A DNA stretch of 64,000 bases from Amaurobius ferox (GCA_951213105.1 OX578150.1:26156607-26220606), one strand, 5' to 3'; numbered from the stretch's first letter, positions 26,270 to 38,312 are shown. Made by a program: numbers and translations. The notes: generated from the sequence alone by a model not told the origin.

Positions 26270-26421
26270 TTAAATATTTAAGTATAATAAATTACTGTGG
26301 TACTGTGATAATGTAAAAGATATTACCACTGAATGAATCACATTTTAGAAATTTTTAAATGAAATTACATTTCAGTTGGAAAGTGTTTCATAATCAATGC
26401 TTATGCATGATTGATCTTTTT
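26270..26421 (-). mobile_element. Family C repeat, 5'-end fragment
   Basis: Only the first 150 bp are present, in inverted orientation: GTTGGAAAGTGTTTCATAAT, then the terminal hairpin region. Confidence 0.7.
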
Positions 26422-26929
26422 TAATGTTATGTCATCGTTTTATTTTGTCAAAGACTTTTCAAACTCATATATCGCGTTTAACTCTATGTTGTGTTTAGCC
26501 GATTATTGAAGCAGAGTGAAAGTAGCATACTGGTATATCTTCTAATACCATTTTAGCACTTTCATTTTGGCATATATTAATCTAATTTCACATTTTTTTT
26601 TTATAAATTTCTTTACAAACGGGACTAGGATATTTTATTCTTCAGATCTGTATGTGAAGATAATTTTGTATAGCGGGAACTGATATTCTTATATTTTTTA
26701 GGAGAATTAAATTAAATATTTAATAGAATGTTTTGAACAACAATATCATTTAGAATGCTATAAGAATTTGCACATAATTGTGAATTTTAGTTATCTTTAT
26801 ATTATTTATTCCATACGAAGAACAGGTATACTTCTAGTATGAAAATAAAAACAAAGCAGGCATATTTAAATGCATTTAAAAACATAAAAATAAATATGAA
26901 GGAATTCTCCTACGGATTCTGTTTAAAGA
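26422..26929. other. Unclassified AT-rich DNA
   Basis: Nothing recognised. Confidence 0.35.
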
Positions 26930-28170
26930 TCGTTAGAAAGAACTTTCTTCAATCTTCTCGATTACGTCAAGATGGAAAGTTTGACAAGATTTTCGATCGC
27001 TAAAGAACCGATTAGTGTGGCAATCTCTAAAAATCATGTTTTATAAAGTAATTTAAAAACTACTTGGAGTAATAAAAATCTCGCCGAGCCGCATCGTCCG
27101 GGAACCTGAATTATTTCTGTAACAAATTTCATAACGGTACCATGTTTCGATTTTCCGCTACAGACGACACACGTAGGGCTTGATTAATGCACGGGCCTCC
27201 AGGATCGCGGCCTCCAAATTTTAAGGGGCCCATCAATTTTGTATGTGATTAAAAGATTGAAGCATAAATAACTTTTAATTTTAAAAAAAACTGGTAATAT
27301 TAGTTATTTATTAAATTATAAAATGTGTTAATAATTTTGTATTATACATATATTACTTTGAAGCAAAACTTTGGAATTTTTTTCTGCAACTCTTATGATC
27401 CTGAGCCCCGTTCCCCAAATTTGTTATGTGTTTCATATGATGCGACGGTATGGGGCCCTGAATTAACACTAGGCACCACATTGGTTTGATCAGGCCCTGC
27501 ACACACACACACACACATAATCTTTTACTATTCAAGAAAATGTCAGATTTCGGAATTCTGTCCTAAGATGTTTGTCCAAAGATTCCTTCTGTTCTTAGTT
27601 ATAAATGACTCCATTTCAAAGCTTTTCAAATAAATCTATACAATTTAACACATTTATAGAATATTCTATCCAAATTCTGCGACAGAGAACCGTTGGCTTA
27701 CACCCCACCATTTGATAACACAGGAAACCCATTCAAATTGTAATGTTAAGCTTTTTGCCAAGATGGGATACGTTTCCTAGCAGATAATATCTGCTTTCTG
27801 AATCCCGCTTGACATATCCTCTCCTGGTTATATATAGCCTGAAATTCCACGATCGCAGATCTCGTGCCCAAGAGCAACACGCTTTCAATAGAGGAATATA
27901 TATAACCAGTAGGCAGGGGTGGTCTGGAAATATTGCATGTTTCTACCAAAATATATTTTTATTTATATTATTACATTGACGTAATATAATATAGTAATGT
28001 AAAAGAATTGCAGGGAGAATAGCTAAATCTTTCATTATAGAACATTTCTTAGACATCTTCAGCGGTAAAGAAAAGTTCGAAAAAGCACGTTGTTTCTTTT
28101 AGGAAATCCAGTGATTTTACTGCCAGGCAAACAAGAAATTTCGCAAATTTAATGTCGCAATTCTGATAGT
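26930..28170 (+). mobile_element. Family F repeat with a hAT MITE inside
   Basis: Matches other F copies at CGCTAAAGAACCGATT (about 26998), TTTTCCGCTACAGAC (27151-27165), TTTGATAACAC (27711) and CCTGGTTATA (27822). The hAT MITE interrupts it inside its CA microsatellite. The right boundary is uncertain. Confidence 0.6.
27174..27499 (-). mobile_element. hAT-type MITE inserted in a CA run of F
   Basis: Terminal inverted repeats are TAGGGCTTGATTAA on the left and, reading inward, CAGGGCCTGATCAA on the right. It is about 326 bp, non-coding, and related to the elements at 30214-30546 and 57740-59091. Its flanks are CA-rich, so the 8-bp duplication cannot be read exactly. Confidence 0.75.
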
Positions 28171-28189
28171 ATTCTACCTATAGAGGAAT

Positions 28190-29240
28190 TTCCTGCGAGT
28201 TGCAAGTGGTAGCTAAATGTTGCCGCGAGCTGCAAGTGGTAGTCAAATTAGGCTGCGAGCTGCAAGTGGTACAAATGTAGCTGCGAGCTGCAAGTGGTAC
28301 AAATGTAGCTGCGAGCTGCAAGTGGTAGCCAAATGTAGCTGCGAGCTGCAAGTGGTAGCCAAATGTAACTGCGAGCTGCAAGTGGTAGCCAAATGTAGCT
28401 ACATCTGCCACTTGCAAATGGTAGCCAAATGTAGCTACGAGCTGCAAGTGGTAGTCAAATTAGACTGCGAGCTGCAAGTGGTAGCCAAATGTAGCCGCGA
28501 GCTGCAAGTGGCAGATGTAGCTACATCTGCCACTTGCAAGTGGTAGCCAAATGTAGCTGCGAGCTGCAAGTGCGGTAGCCAAATGTAGCCGCGAGCTGCA
28601 AGTGGCAGATGTAGCTGCGAGCTGCAAATACAGTAGCCAAATGTAGCTGAGAGCTGCAAGTTGTAGCCAAGTGTAGCTGCGAACTGTAAGTGCGGTAGCC
28701 AAATGTAGCTGCGAGCGGTAGCCAAATGTAGCTGCGAGCTGCAAGTTGTAGCCAAGTGTAGCTGCGAACTGCAAGTGCGGTAGCCAAATGTAGCTGCGAG
28801 CTGCAGCCAAATGTAGCTGCGAGCTGCAGCCAAATGTAGCTGCGAGCTGCAAGTTGTAGCCAAGTGTAGCTGCGAACTGCAAGTGCGGTAGCCAAATGTA
28901 GCTGCGAACTGCAAGTTGTAGCCAAGTGTAGCTGCGAACTGCAAGTGCGGTAGCCAAATGTAGCTGCGAGCTGCAGCCAAATGTAGCTGCGAGCTGCAAG
29001 TTGTAGCCAAGTGTAGCTGCGAACTGCAAGTGCGGTAGCCAAATGTAGCTGCGAGCTGCAAGTGGTACCGCGAGCTGCAAGTTGTAGCCAAATGTAGCTA
29101 CGAGCTGCGGTCAAATGTAGCTGCGAGCTGCGGTCAAATGTAGCTGCGAGCTGCAAGTGGTACCGCGAGCTGCAAGTTGTAGCCAAATGTAGCTACGAGC
29201 TGCGGTCAAATGTAGCTGCGAGCTTCAAGTTGTAGCGATG
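28190..29240. repeat. 1-kb minisatellite, 30-bp unit
   Basis: About 35 units of 30 bp or shorter variants, built from GCTGCGAGCTGCAAGTGGTA plus GCCAAATGTA. Because 30 is divisible by three, long open frames appear on the minus strand in all three frames and on part of the plus strand, with repeats such as ATFGYHLQLA. Such frames are expected from the repeat itself. The array is markedly GC-richer than its surroundings. Confidence 0.95.
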
Positions 29241-29757
29241 TTATTGTATATATATTTCAAATATTTCAAGATCACAGAAATGCAATAGATGTATAGAAAC
29301 GCATTTGAATTACGTATCCGATTGAATGATTGGGATTTAATGGCCCATAATCCAAGTGTATTCCCTATATGAGTGGGAACACTTTGTATACGCAAATATG
29401 GACGTATTTGTTCAGAATCCAATTTAAACTGTAGGTCCCGGCCAAACTACTCCTTGTGTGTATAAAAGGAACATTACAATGTCAAAATAATCTAAACTAT
29501 TGGCATATCTTCTTCTGTATATAAACTGCCAACAACTCCACGTCAGTGGATTTAAAGCATACTACCATCAAGCTTTCAATATAATATAGGGAAACTTAGG
29601 ACTAGTAAATTTCAATTTTTAAATTTCCTTTTCTTTGTTCATTTCCTGTGAGTTTTACAATTTGTTACATTTTACAATCAGCTATTTTTGTTTTAATACA
29701 ATAAAAAGATGGAGACTTTTCTGGATTTGCTAGCAACAACATCTTCGGTATACAAAA
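29241..29757. other. Unclassified DNA
   Basis: No gene or family recognised. Confidence 0.35.
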
Positions 29758-30167
29758 AATGTACTCAGTCTATTATTCCCCTCACAGCAAAGATCGTCAC
29801 ATGTGTGACAGTGACGTTGTAGTCACGTGACACCTGAGTCACACTGTGACATCATATTTGTGAATTCTATGCGACATTACGTATTAGTAACTTTGTAACT
29901 TCATTATAACTATATTCTGTAACGTTTCCACAATTTAATTAACACGTAACAATGTGACGACATTACAATGGCAATTACAATGTGACGTCACAAACAAGTT
30001 AATATACGACGTCACAAACGACCATGAAAATGATCAAACTGACTTCGCTGTGACTTCAATATAACATTGCTGAGACGTACTGCGACGTCCTGTGACGTCA
30101 CAAAGTCACAGTGTGACGTAAATCTTACGTCACTGTGAAAAAAAATGCTGTTATAAATGTACTCAGT
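29758..30167. mobile_element. TGACGTCA/GTCAC-rich inverted-repeat element
   Basis: A segment of about 355 bp (29783-30137) starts with CACAGCAAAGATCGTCACA and ends, read inward, with CACAGTGACGTAAGATTTAC, an imperfect terminal inverted repeat. TGACGTCA- and GTCAC-type words recur throughout. An exact 12-bp direct repeat AATGTACTCAGT lies outside at 29758-29769 and 30156-30167. It looks like a MITE of unknown superfamily. If the 12-bp repeat is a target duplication, it is unusually long for a DNA transposon. Confidence 0.55.
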
Positions 30168-30205
30168 ACGCGTAGCAACTGTTCCATATGTTTTTGATTT
30201 TGACT

Positions 30206-30554
30206 TTCCTATGCAGGGCTTGATCAAGTCAAAGTGGGGCCCAGGACTTAGTTTTAATTCGGGGGTCCCATACTCATACCAAACACCATCAACAAATTTG
30301 GGGTATGTTAGCAGCCCTCAATGTCCTTTTGTATACGTAAAAACTTTTAAACTTTTAAATTCAAATTACTATATTAAGACTTTTTCAAATTTTATACATA
30401 TTTTATAATTTAAAATAAAAACTAATGTTACCAGTTGTAAATTAATTAAAAAAATATTTCTGCTAAAATGTTTTATCATATACAACATTTAGGGGCGCCT
30501 TAAAATTTTGGGGGGTCCAGAAGGCATGTCCGTTAATCAGGTCCTATTCCTATG
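30206..30554 (+). mobile_element. hAT-type MITE with 8-bp target duplication
   Basis: The 333-bp element at 30214-30546 starts CAGGGCTTGATCAA and ends as the inverse of TAGGACCTGATTAA. It is flanked by an exact 8-bp duplication TTCCTATG (30206-30213 and 30547-30554). CAGGG-type ends with 8-bp duplications are diagnostic of hAT transposons. It encodes nothing and would depend on a transposase from elsewhere. Confidence 0.85.
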
Positions 30555-30733
30555 GAGACGAAATGTGTAAACAGCAGCAGTACAAGTAGCAACTTCCCCA
30601 TGTAGTCTTCCCTACATGGGGTTTTTGCTTATTAAACATGCTACTTCCTCATGGGGAAAGCCCATGTCAGAAATCATAAAGTGGGAAAGTTGACTGCCTT
30701 TATAGAGAAAGTTTTATCCAGGTTCTTTATATC
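30555..30733. other. Short spacer with a hairpin
   Basis: CCCCATGTAG and CTACATGGGG form a 10-bp stem at about 30596-30622. A further CCTCATGGGG follows near 30648. Its role is unknown. Confidence 0.5.
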
Positions 30734-31447
30734 ACTTTCCCTGCAATACATGGTAATGTATAAAGAAAGTATTGGAATCATACCGAAAATTGCAACTCGA
30801 ATTTTCGACGGATCTACATGTTTCGAGACCTCTAGAATACGAAAAAACTATTTTTAGCGTGACGTCTATGTGTGTGTCTGTCTGTGCAGATTTTGTATCC
30901 ACTCTAAATAAAAAACTCATTGACCGAATTTCATAAAATTTTGTATGTACGTCACTTGCGGGCGAATCTGGTGCTGATTAGTTTTGGGTACGATTCGGGA
31001 TAAAAGAACCAGCCTTTTTTCGCAAAATGGCCCGCAAAGGACTGCATCCACTCTCACTGAAAAACTAATGGACCGAATTTCATAAAATTCGGTAAATAAG
31101 TCACTTGTGGGCCACTCTGGTGCTGAATAGATTTTGGTACGATTCGGAAAAAATCATCGTCAAAATCTAAAATAAAAAATTATGTATGCTCAAATATATC
31201 CATTAAATGCTTGTTTTATACGGAATTTTTAACGATGAAAAGAATAAAACCAACCCCATTACACTAGGACTAGCCGCTCTCGAGATATTTTAGTTTTTTC
31301 GTATTTTTTGTACGCCATCTTTGAATAAATATAAGTCCAGTTACCAAATGATAACGAAAATTGAATTAAAAGTGATTTAAATTTAATTAAAATGAAAAGA
31401 ACGTGGTTATAAGTCTGCAGGGAAAATCATGTGCTGCTCACATCAGA
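30734..31447 (-). mobile_element. Family A repeat, full-length
   Basis: Stem-loop at 30734-30770, TG/TCTG microsatellite at 30867-30885, 5' terminus at 31424-31447. One of the internal units is shortened near 31140-31165. Confidence 0.85.
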
Positions 31448-32014
31448 TTTTTTTATATGAATAGGTGCGGGAATTATTAGTTGCCTAGTGCTGACGTATG
31501 GAATGTGCTTAATATTGTATATTTAAACACCAGAGGAAAGTTATGTTTACTTATCTTCAATATTAAGCTTTTAAATAATCGTATTGACTGTACACAGCTG
31601 GTGAAAATGGTCTGATTCGATGCTCCGAACGTTAATTTAAGACCTAAATTTATAATGTTGAAGGAACTTCATTGTAAGGTTAATATAACCAGTAATTTTG
31701 CATTTGAGAAGCTTAACAGATTACGAGTTCAGTGTTGATTTGAATTTATTTAATATATGTTATTTTGTGAATTTAAGAAGGCATGGCAAGGTTGTTTGGG
31801 ATTTCCCTGTATAGGATGTTGTGGGTTTTGTTAGGTGAATGTAAATTGTGATATTGTTTATCCCTCTCTATATTTGTTTAGTAATAGTATAATTGAGTGC
31901 ATTTGAACCTCTTCTGGATACTCTTATTTAATGAAAATGAACCTTTTCGTGCAACTTTTACAACGAAAGGGCCAATATATAGTGAATTTTATCAAATTAT
32001 TTTCAATGTAAAAT
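31448..32014. other. Unclassified AT-rich spacer
   Basis: Separates opposite A elements. No features recognised. Confidence 0.35.
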
Positions 32015-32656
32015 TCTGATGTGAGCAGCACATAACCTTCCCTACAGACTTAAATTCATTTTCTCTTTATTTCTTTAATAATTCATTAAACTGAGCTTAA
32101 TGCCACAAAATAAGTCTGATTGTGCACTTTTTAATTCAATTTTCATTTTTTTTTTTGTACCGGGCCATATTTTCAAAAGCGGCGTAGCAAAAATGCAAAA
32201 TATTAAAATACCTAGAGAACGGTTAGTCCTGGAGTAATAGGGTTGAACTTATCCTTTTGATAGTCAAAATGTAAGCATAAAACAAGCATTTAATTGATAC
32301 ATTTAAGCATGCGTAGTCTTATTTTAAAAATTGGCAATTTTTGCGGGCCATTTTATAAAAAAATGCAGGTTCTTTTTTTTCCAAATCGTATCAAAATCTA
32401 ATCAGCACCAAGGTAATGCAAAAATGACTTAACTACAAAATTTTATGAAATTTGGTCGATTAGTTTTTGAGTTAGAGTGGATACATATTGCACACACAGG
32501 CACACAGACAGACGCACACACAGACATCACGCTAAAAATAGTCTTTTCGTGTTCTAGAGGTCCCAATACGTGTAGATATTTCGAAATCTCCAGTTGCGAC
32601 TTTCGACACGATTCCATTACATTCTCTATACATTACGATGTATTGCAGGGAAAGTA
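32015..32656 (+). mobile_element. Family A repeat, array unit 1
   Basis: Starts TCTGATGTGAGCAGCACATA, ends at GCAGGGAAAGTA. It has one internal 150-bp unit instead of two, so it is shorter than the next copies. Confidence 0.85.
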
Positions 32657-32660
32657 AAAA

Positions 32661-33446
32661 TCTGAGGTGGGCAGCAAGCACATGATTTTAGCTGCAGGCT
32701 CAAATTTTTTTTTTTAATTTCTTTAATAATTCATTAGATTGAGTTTAATTGAACAAAATAATACTAAATTTGCATTTTTAAATCAATTTTTGTTTTCATT
32801 TGGTAATTCGACATTTTTCCGAAAGCGGCGTAACAAAAATGCAAGAAATATCAAATATCTTGAGAACGGTTAGTCCTAAAGTAATGGAGTTGGTTATATT
32901 CTTTTCCTCGTCAAAAATTGCGTATAAAACAAGAATTAAATTGATATATTTGAGCATACGTAATTCTTTAGTTTAGATGTTGACGATTTTTGCGGGCCAT
33001 TTTGCAAAAAAAGGCAGGTTATTTTTTTCCGAATCGTACCAAAATCTAATCAGCACCAGGGTGACCCACAAGTGATTCATCTGCTAAATTTTGTGAAATT
33101 TAGTCAATTAGTATTTCAGCTAGAGTGGATAAATTAAATTTTTACAGGCCATTTCGCTACAAAAGGCGGGTTCTGTTTCTCCGAATCGTATCAAAAATTA
33201 ATCAGCACCAGAGTCACACCCAAGTGACTTACCTACCAAATTTATGAAATTCGGTCCATTAGTTTTTGAATTAGAGTGGATACAAAATCTGCACAGACAG
33301 ACAGACACACACACAGACGCTACGCTAAAAATGGTTTTTTCGTATTCTAGAGGTCTCGAAACTTGTAGATCCGTCGAAAACTCGAGTTGCGATTTTCGAC
33401 ATGATTCCAATACTTTCCCTATACATTATGTATTGTAGGGAAAGTA
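32661..33446 (+). mobile_element. Family A repeat, array unit 2
   Basis: Begins after AAAA following unit 1. Its 5' hairpin is altered (GCAGCAAGCACATG). It has two internal units, an ACAGACAGACAGACAC core (33291-33318) and a complete stem-loop. Confidence 0.85.
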
Positions 33447-33450
33447 AAAA

Positions 33451-34196
33451 TCTGACGTGGGCAGCACATGACTTTCCCTGCAGACTTATATTAACGTTCT
33501 CTATATTTTAATTAAATTTATTTCACTTTTAATTCAATTTTCGTTCTCATTCGGTAACCGGACTTATTTTCAAAGGTGGCGTAGAGAAAATACGGAAAAC
33601 TAAAATATCTCGAGAACGGCTAGTCCTAGTGTAATGGAGTTGGTCTTATTATTTTCGTCGTTAAAAATTACGTATTAAACGAGAATTTAATGGATATATT
33701 TGAGTATACCTAGTTCTTTAGTTTAGATTTTGACGATTTTTGCGGGCCATTTTGCAAAAAAAGGCAGGTTATTTTTTTCCGAATCGTACCAAAATCTAAT
33801 CAGCACCAGAGTAACCCACAAGTGACTCTTCTACCGAATTTTGTGAAATTCGGTCCAATAGTTTTTCAGTTAGAGTGGATACATGCTTTTGCGGGCCTTT
33901 TCGCAAAAAAAGGCGGGTTTTTTTATTCCAAATCATACCCAAAACTAATCAATCAGCACCAGACTCGCTCACAAGTGACTTACCTACCAAATTTCGTGAA
34001 ATTCGGTCAATTAGTTTTTTAGTTAGAGTGGATACAAAATCTGCACAGACAGGCACACACACAGACGTCACGCTAAAAATGGTTTTTTCGTATTCTAGAG
34101 GTCTCGAAACGTGTAGATCCGTCGAAAACTCGAGTTGCGATTTTCGACATGATTCCAATACTTTCCCTATACATTATCATGTATGGCAGGGAAAGT
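33451..34196 (+). mobile_element. Family A repeat, array unit 3
   Basis: The best example of the family's internal structure. One unit (33738-33888) and a second (33889-34040) share GCGGGCC..TT.GCAAAAAA, AATCAGCACCAGA and the end phrase GTTAGAGTGGATAC. The stem-loop ends at 34196. Confidence 0.9.
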
Positions 34197-34202
34197 AAAA
34201 AA

Positions 34203-34250
34203 TCTGATGTGGGCAGCACATGACTTTCCCTACAGACTTATATCCACGAC
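34203..34250 (+). mobile_element. Family A repeat, array unit 4 (5' stub)
   Basis: Only the first 48 bp remain, head to tail with unit 3, breaking off after ACTTATATCCACG. Confidence 0.8.
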
Positions 34251-34593
34251 GTATACGACACTTACTGCAAGATTAGTGGTTCGTGAGTGGGGATGGGTTA
34301 TATAAAGATTGAACCAATTAAATTAGTGACATTCAACCAACAAGCGTGGTATGATAGCGAAAACCACTGAAAACAAAGTTTTCAGAAAATACCAATCTGA
34401 ATTTGTTTTCATGATGCTGCATGCGGGAACTACCAACATACATATTCCATTCAAATTTAAAGCGAATTTGAAATGGGAACAGAAATGTTTATTTTGTAAA
34501 TAAATTTAAATATTTATCTAACTTGCCGCATTCTGATTTTAAATGACTAATATGCCAAGAACTATTTCCAGCAATTTTCGGCCTATTTTTACT

Positions 34594-34980
34594 TTCCCTA
34601 CATAACATAGCATAATGTATAGAGAAAATAAATTGTAAAGGAGACGAAAATTTTTGAATGAATTTTTGAAAAACTCAAATATCCGGACATTTAAAAATGT
34701 TAATCAAATAATAATTTTGTACGTACTTATTGATTCTTAAATGAATAACAAAGTTTAAAACGTTAGATTTGAATAGTTCTCGAAATATTGCACATTTTAA
34801 AAATAAATGTATCTAAAACATATATACAATAAAATAAAAGTGTCATCAAATATGTAACACTTGGCGAAAAGTTTGACGACGACTCATTTGGCAAATATCA
34901 CCAACTGAACTACATTTTAATGTGAAGCCAAATTGACAAAAATGTCGCCAAACTGGTAAAAATGATTTTAAAGTTACGAA
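34594..34980 (-). mobile_element. Diverged B-like repeat
   Basis: Begins with a stem-loop of the ACTTTCCCTACATAA...TATAGAGAAAATA kind. It contains a GTTCTCGAAATATTGCACA version of the shared core motif and decayed GGCGA words. It lacks a clear microsatellite and 5' terminus. It is an old relative of family B. Confidence 0.6.
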
Positions 34981-35005
34981 AATAAAACCAACTTGCTAAA
35001 ATTAT

Positions 35006-35109
35006 AATAAACATATTGTAATATGATGGAGTATATTGAATAAACATATTGTAATGTAATGGAGTATATTGAATAAACATATTGTAATGTAATGGAGTAT
35101 ATTGAATAA
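35006..35109. repeat. 33-bp tandem repeat, about three copies
   Basis: Units contain AATAAACATATTGTAATGTA followed by ATGGAGTATATTG. They sit between the diverged B-like repeat and a truncated A element. Confidence 0.9.
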
Positions 35110-35120
35110 TTGTTGAAATA

Positions 35121-35470
35121 TTTGAGAATACGTAGTTTTTTTATTTTAGATTTTGACGATTTTTGTGCGCCATTTCGCAAAAAAAGGCGGGTTCTTCTAT
35201 CCCGAATCGTACCAAAAACTATTAAGCACCAGGGCCATACCCAAGTGACTTACCTACCAAATTTATGAAATTCGGTCCATTAGTTTTTGAATTAGAGTGG
35301 ATACATACATTGCACAGACAGACAGACACATACACAGACGTCACGCAAAAAATAGTTTTTTCGTATTCTAGAGGTCTCGAAACGCGTAGATCCGTGGAAC
35401 ACTCGAGTTGCGATTTTCGGCATGATTCCTATACTTTCCCTATATATTACCATGTATTGCAGAGAAACTA
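35121..35470 (+). mobile_element. Family A repeat, 5'-truncated
   Basis: Retains one internal unit, the microsatellite (35309-35337) and the stem-loop. The left part has been replaced by the 33-bp tandem repeat. Confidence 0.8.
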
Positions 35471-35475
35471 AAAAA

Positions 35476-36253
35476 TCTGATGTGGGCAGCATATGACTTT
35501 CCCTGCAGACTTATATCCACGTTCTCTTTATTTTAATTAAATTTAATTAACTTTTATTTCAATTTTCGTTCTCATTTGGTAACTGGACTTATTTTCAAAG
35601 GTGGCGTAGAGAAAATACGAAAAAACTAATATCTCGAGAACGGCTAGTCCTAGTGTAATGGGGTTGGTCTTATTCTTTTTCATCGTTAAAAATTAAGTAT
35701 AAAACTGCATTTAATGGATATATTTAAGCATACGTAGTTTTTTAGTTTAGATTTTGACGATTTTTGCGGGCCACTTCGCAAAAAAAAAGGTAGGTCATTT
35801 TTTTCCGAATCGTACCAAAATCTAATCAGCACCAGGGTGGTCCACAAGCGACTTATCTACCGAATTTTGTGAAATTCGGTCCATTAGTTTTTCAGCTAGA
35901 GTGGATACAGGTTTTTGCGGGCCATTTCGCAAAAAAGGAGTGTTCTTTTATCTCGAATTGTACCCAAAACTAATCAGCACCAGATTCGCCCACAAGTGAC
36001 TTACCTACCAAATTTTTTGAAATTCTGCCAATTAGTTTAGTTAGAGTGGTTACAATATCTGCACAGACAGACAGATACATAAACAGACAGATGCATAGAC
36101 AGACACACACACACACACAGACATCACGCTAAAAATAGTCTTTTTGTATTCTAGAAGTCTCGAAACGCGTAGATCCGTCGAAAACTCGAGTTGTGATTTT
36201 TGGTATGATTCCAATACTTTCCCTATACATTATCATGTATATCAGGGAAAGTA
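35476..36253 (+). mobile_element. Family A repeat, full-length, last of the array
   Basis: Head to tail with the preceding copy. Two internal units, a longer ACAGACAGATAC-type microsatellite (36060-36120) and a complete stem-loop. Confidence 0.9.
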
Positions 36254-36261
36254 AAAAAATT

Positions 36262-36308
36262 AAAGTACCTGCAATTTGTAGGAAAAGTCGTGTGCTGCCC
36301 ACATCAGA
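36262..36308 (-). mobile_element. Family A repeat, 5'-terminus fragment
   Basis: Only the terminal 45 bp in the opposite orientation (AAAGTCGTGTGCTGCCCACA), immediately after the array. Confidence 0.65.
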
Positions 36309-36900
36309 AATTTATATTTTGTAACCAAAATCTACGACAGCAATTCATTGAAATATCTCCCTTCGTTTATTAACACTGATAATTCATTCAAACCGCAATG
36401 TCAAGCTTTCCGACGCGATGGAAAATGACATCTTGGCTGATAGTATCAGCATCCATAATATTGCTTGACATATCCTCTTCTGGTTATAGATGAACAGGAC
36501 TTCCACACTCGCTGATCTAATGGACACGAACATTTCACTTGCAATGTAATGCAAAGGAATGTATAACCAGTAGGCATGGACGGGGGATTCGAGGGAATTT
36601 GGTAGATTTCATTCTGACAAGTACGCTAAGGTTCTAACGGTAGCAGTGGTATTTTATGAGATTGTCACTGTTTATTAGCAAATCATGTGTTACGTGAACT
36701 TTGAAGAAATTGCATATTTCAAAATGCAGAAATAAATGTATATTTTAAATTTACATAATACTAAACTTTACATGCACGTTGCGTCTTACAATGCAAGGAT
36801 AAATGTAAATGTTATTAAATGCGATTGATCAGCATGTTTCCAGAAATGTTTTTAGCAGATGAGTGTGATTAAAATAAATGGTGTAATCAATAAATTAAAG
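36309..36900 (+). mobile_element. Family F repeat, partial
   Basis: Shares TGTCAAGCTTTCC-, TCTGGTTATAGATGA- and TTGCATATTTCAAAATGCA-type landmarks with the F copy at 16811-17514, in the same order. Confidence 0.6.
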
Positions 36901-37073
36901 TCGGGCAACAAATGAATTTGGTTGGAGTCATATCCATAAGAAAGTAAAATAGCACGATAAATAGCCAAGTTCACTTTCAGTGATTTGCACCACTATCTAC
37001 AAGTAATATCCTTCCTGTGGCCATTCACATATTTTCTGAAGAGCAGCTAGGATAGTGAAACAATTATAAAAAA
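36901..37073. other. Short unclassified spacer
   Basis: Nothing recognised before the next B element. Confidence 0.35.
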
Positions 37074-37968
37074 TCTGATGTGGGCAGCATATGACTTTCC
37101 TTATGTAATGCAATGAATTTACTACTTTTGCAGTTTAAAAAATGTTATTCTTAGAGTAGATACTCATTATTTCCAAGATATTGAATTTTTTTCAATTAGT
37201 CGTCATTTTAATTGATTTGGAGTCATTTTTTATCCATTTGGCGATATTTTCGTTAATTTGGCAAGGTTTAAAAATGTCGCCAAGTTGGCGACATTCCGCT
37301 AAATTCGCCGCCAAAATCTCGCCAAGCGTTATGGACTGAGAAATAAGTTATTCTTATAGCAGATAAATGACTATTGGCGTTCAAATACAAAAGTATTACT
37401 CAAAGTATCTTTTCTCGTGAATGGAACGAGTTAGATGCACGAGAATGATGTCACCAAATTTATCACGTGATATTACATATGAAAAGTAAACATGTTCCTT
37501 AACAGTAAATATTTTTTTTTAATTTATGGGATTTTTTGATAAATTTATTTGTAAAATGTATAATATCTCGAGAACGGTTCATGCTAGCGTTCTAAAGTTT
37601 ATGTCAATCGTTTTCCAAGGAAAAATTACATAAGAAATGTCTATTTGCATAACTTTATTAAAAGGTTTGATTTTTTGATGATTTTTTCAAAATTTCACTC
37701 GAAAATTTAGGGGAGTTCTGAGCATTCGATTGTGTTTTAAAACAATAGGCTTCCAGTATTCACGGATTGTGATTTTTGTACCAAATTTCATTCGAATCGC
37801 TCCATTCGTTCGTGAGATATCGTCTCTACAGACTCACACTCACACACACACACACATCACCTCAAAAATGTTCAATTTGTGATCAGGGATGCTTGAAACG
37901 TGCTCTCCCGTCGAAAACTCTAATCCGTCACAATACTTTCTCTATACATTATGTATATAAGGAAAGTA
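37074..37968 (+). mobile_element. Family B repeat, full-length
   Basis: 5' terminus TCTGATGTGGGCAGCATATG, core palindrome near 37277-37294, CA run 37841-37856, stem-loop ending at 37968. Confidence 0.9.
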
Positions 37969-38312
37969 ATATGAATAGGAGCGAGTTTAAAATTGGGGCA
38001 ATTCTTGCACTTAAGATATGTCCTAGTGATATGTCCTAATATAATTTGCCCTTAAGATATGTCCTAATATAATCTTGTCCTTAAGATATGTCCTATTTTC
38101 ATTCCAATTAAATACACAGTACACACTTGTGATGGCTCTATATTCGCATTAATTTCACATACTTGTAGTTTCTTTGCTAATGTATTGCCCACCATGAATT
38201 CCCCCATCTTAAATTTGTGCTATAAAGCAAAAACACGGGAAATTTCAACAGATTGTTCCATTCGAGTTTAAAACATATTTAGAAATATGAAAAGGCTTCA
38301 ATTTGCCACATT
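37969..38312. other. Spacer with a 33-bp triplicate
   Basis: About 38012-38094 holds three copies of CTTAAGATATGTCCTA separated by TAATAT-type sequence. The remainder is featureless. Confidence 0.5.

Noticed and set aside
28435..29186. Three overlapping ORFs of about 200 residues on the minus strand
   Set aside because: They lie in different frames of one 30-bp minisatellite. A unit length divisible by three keeps every stop-free frame open.
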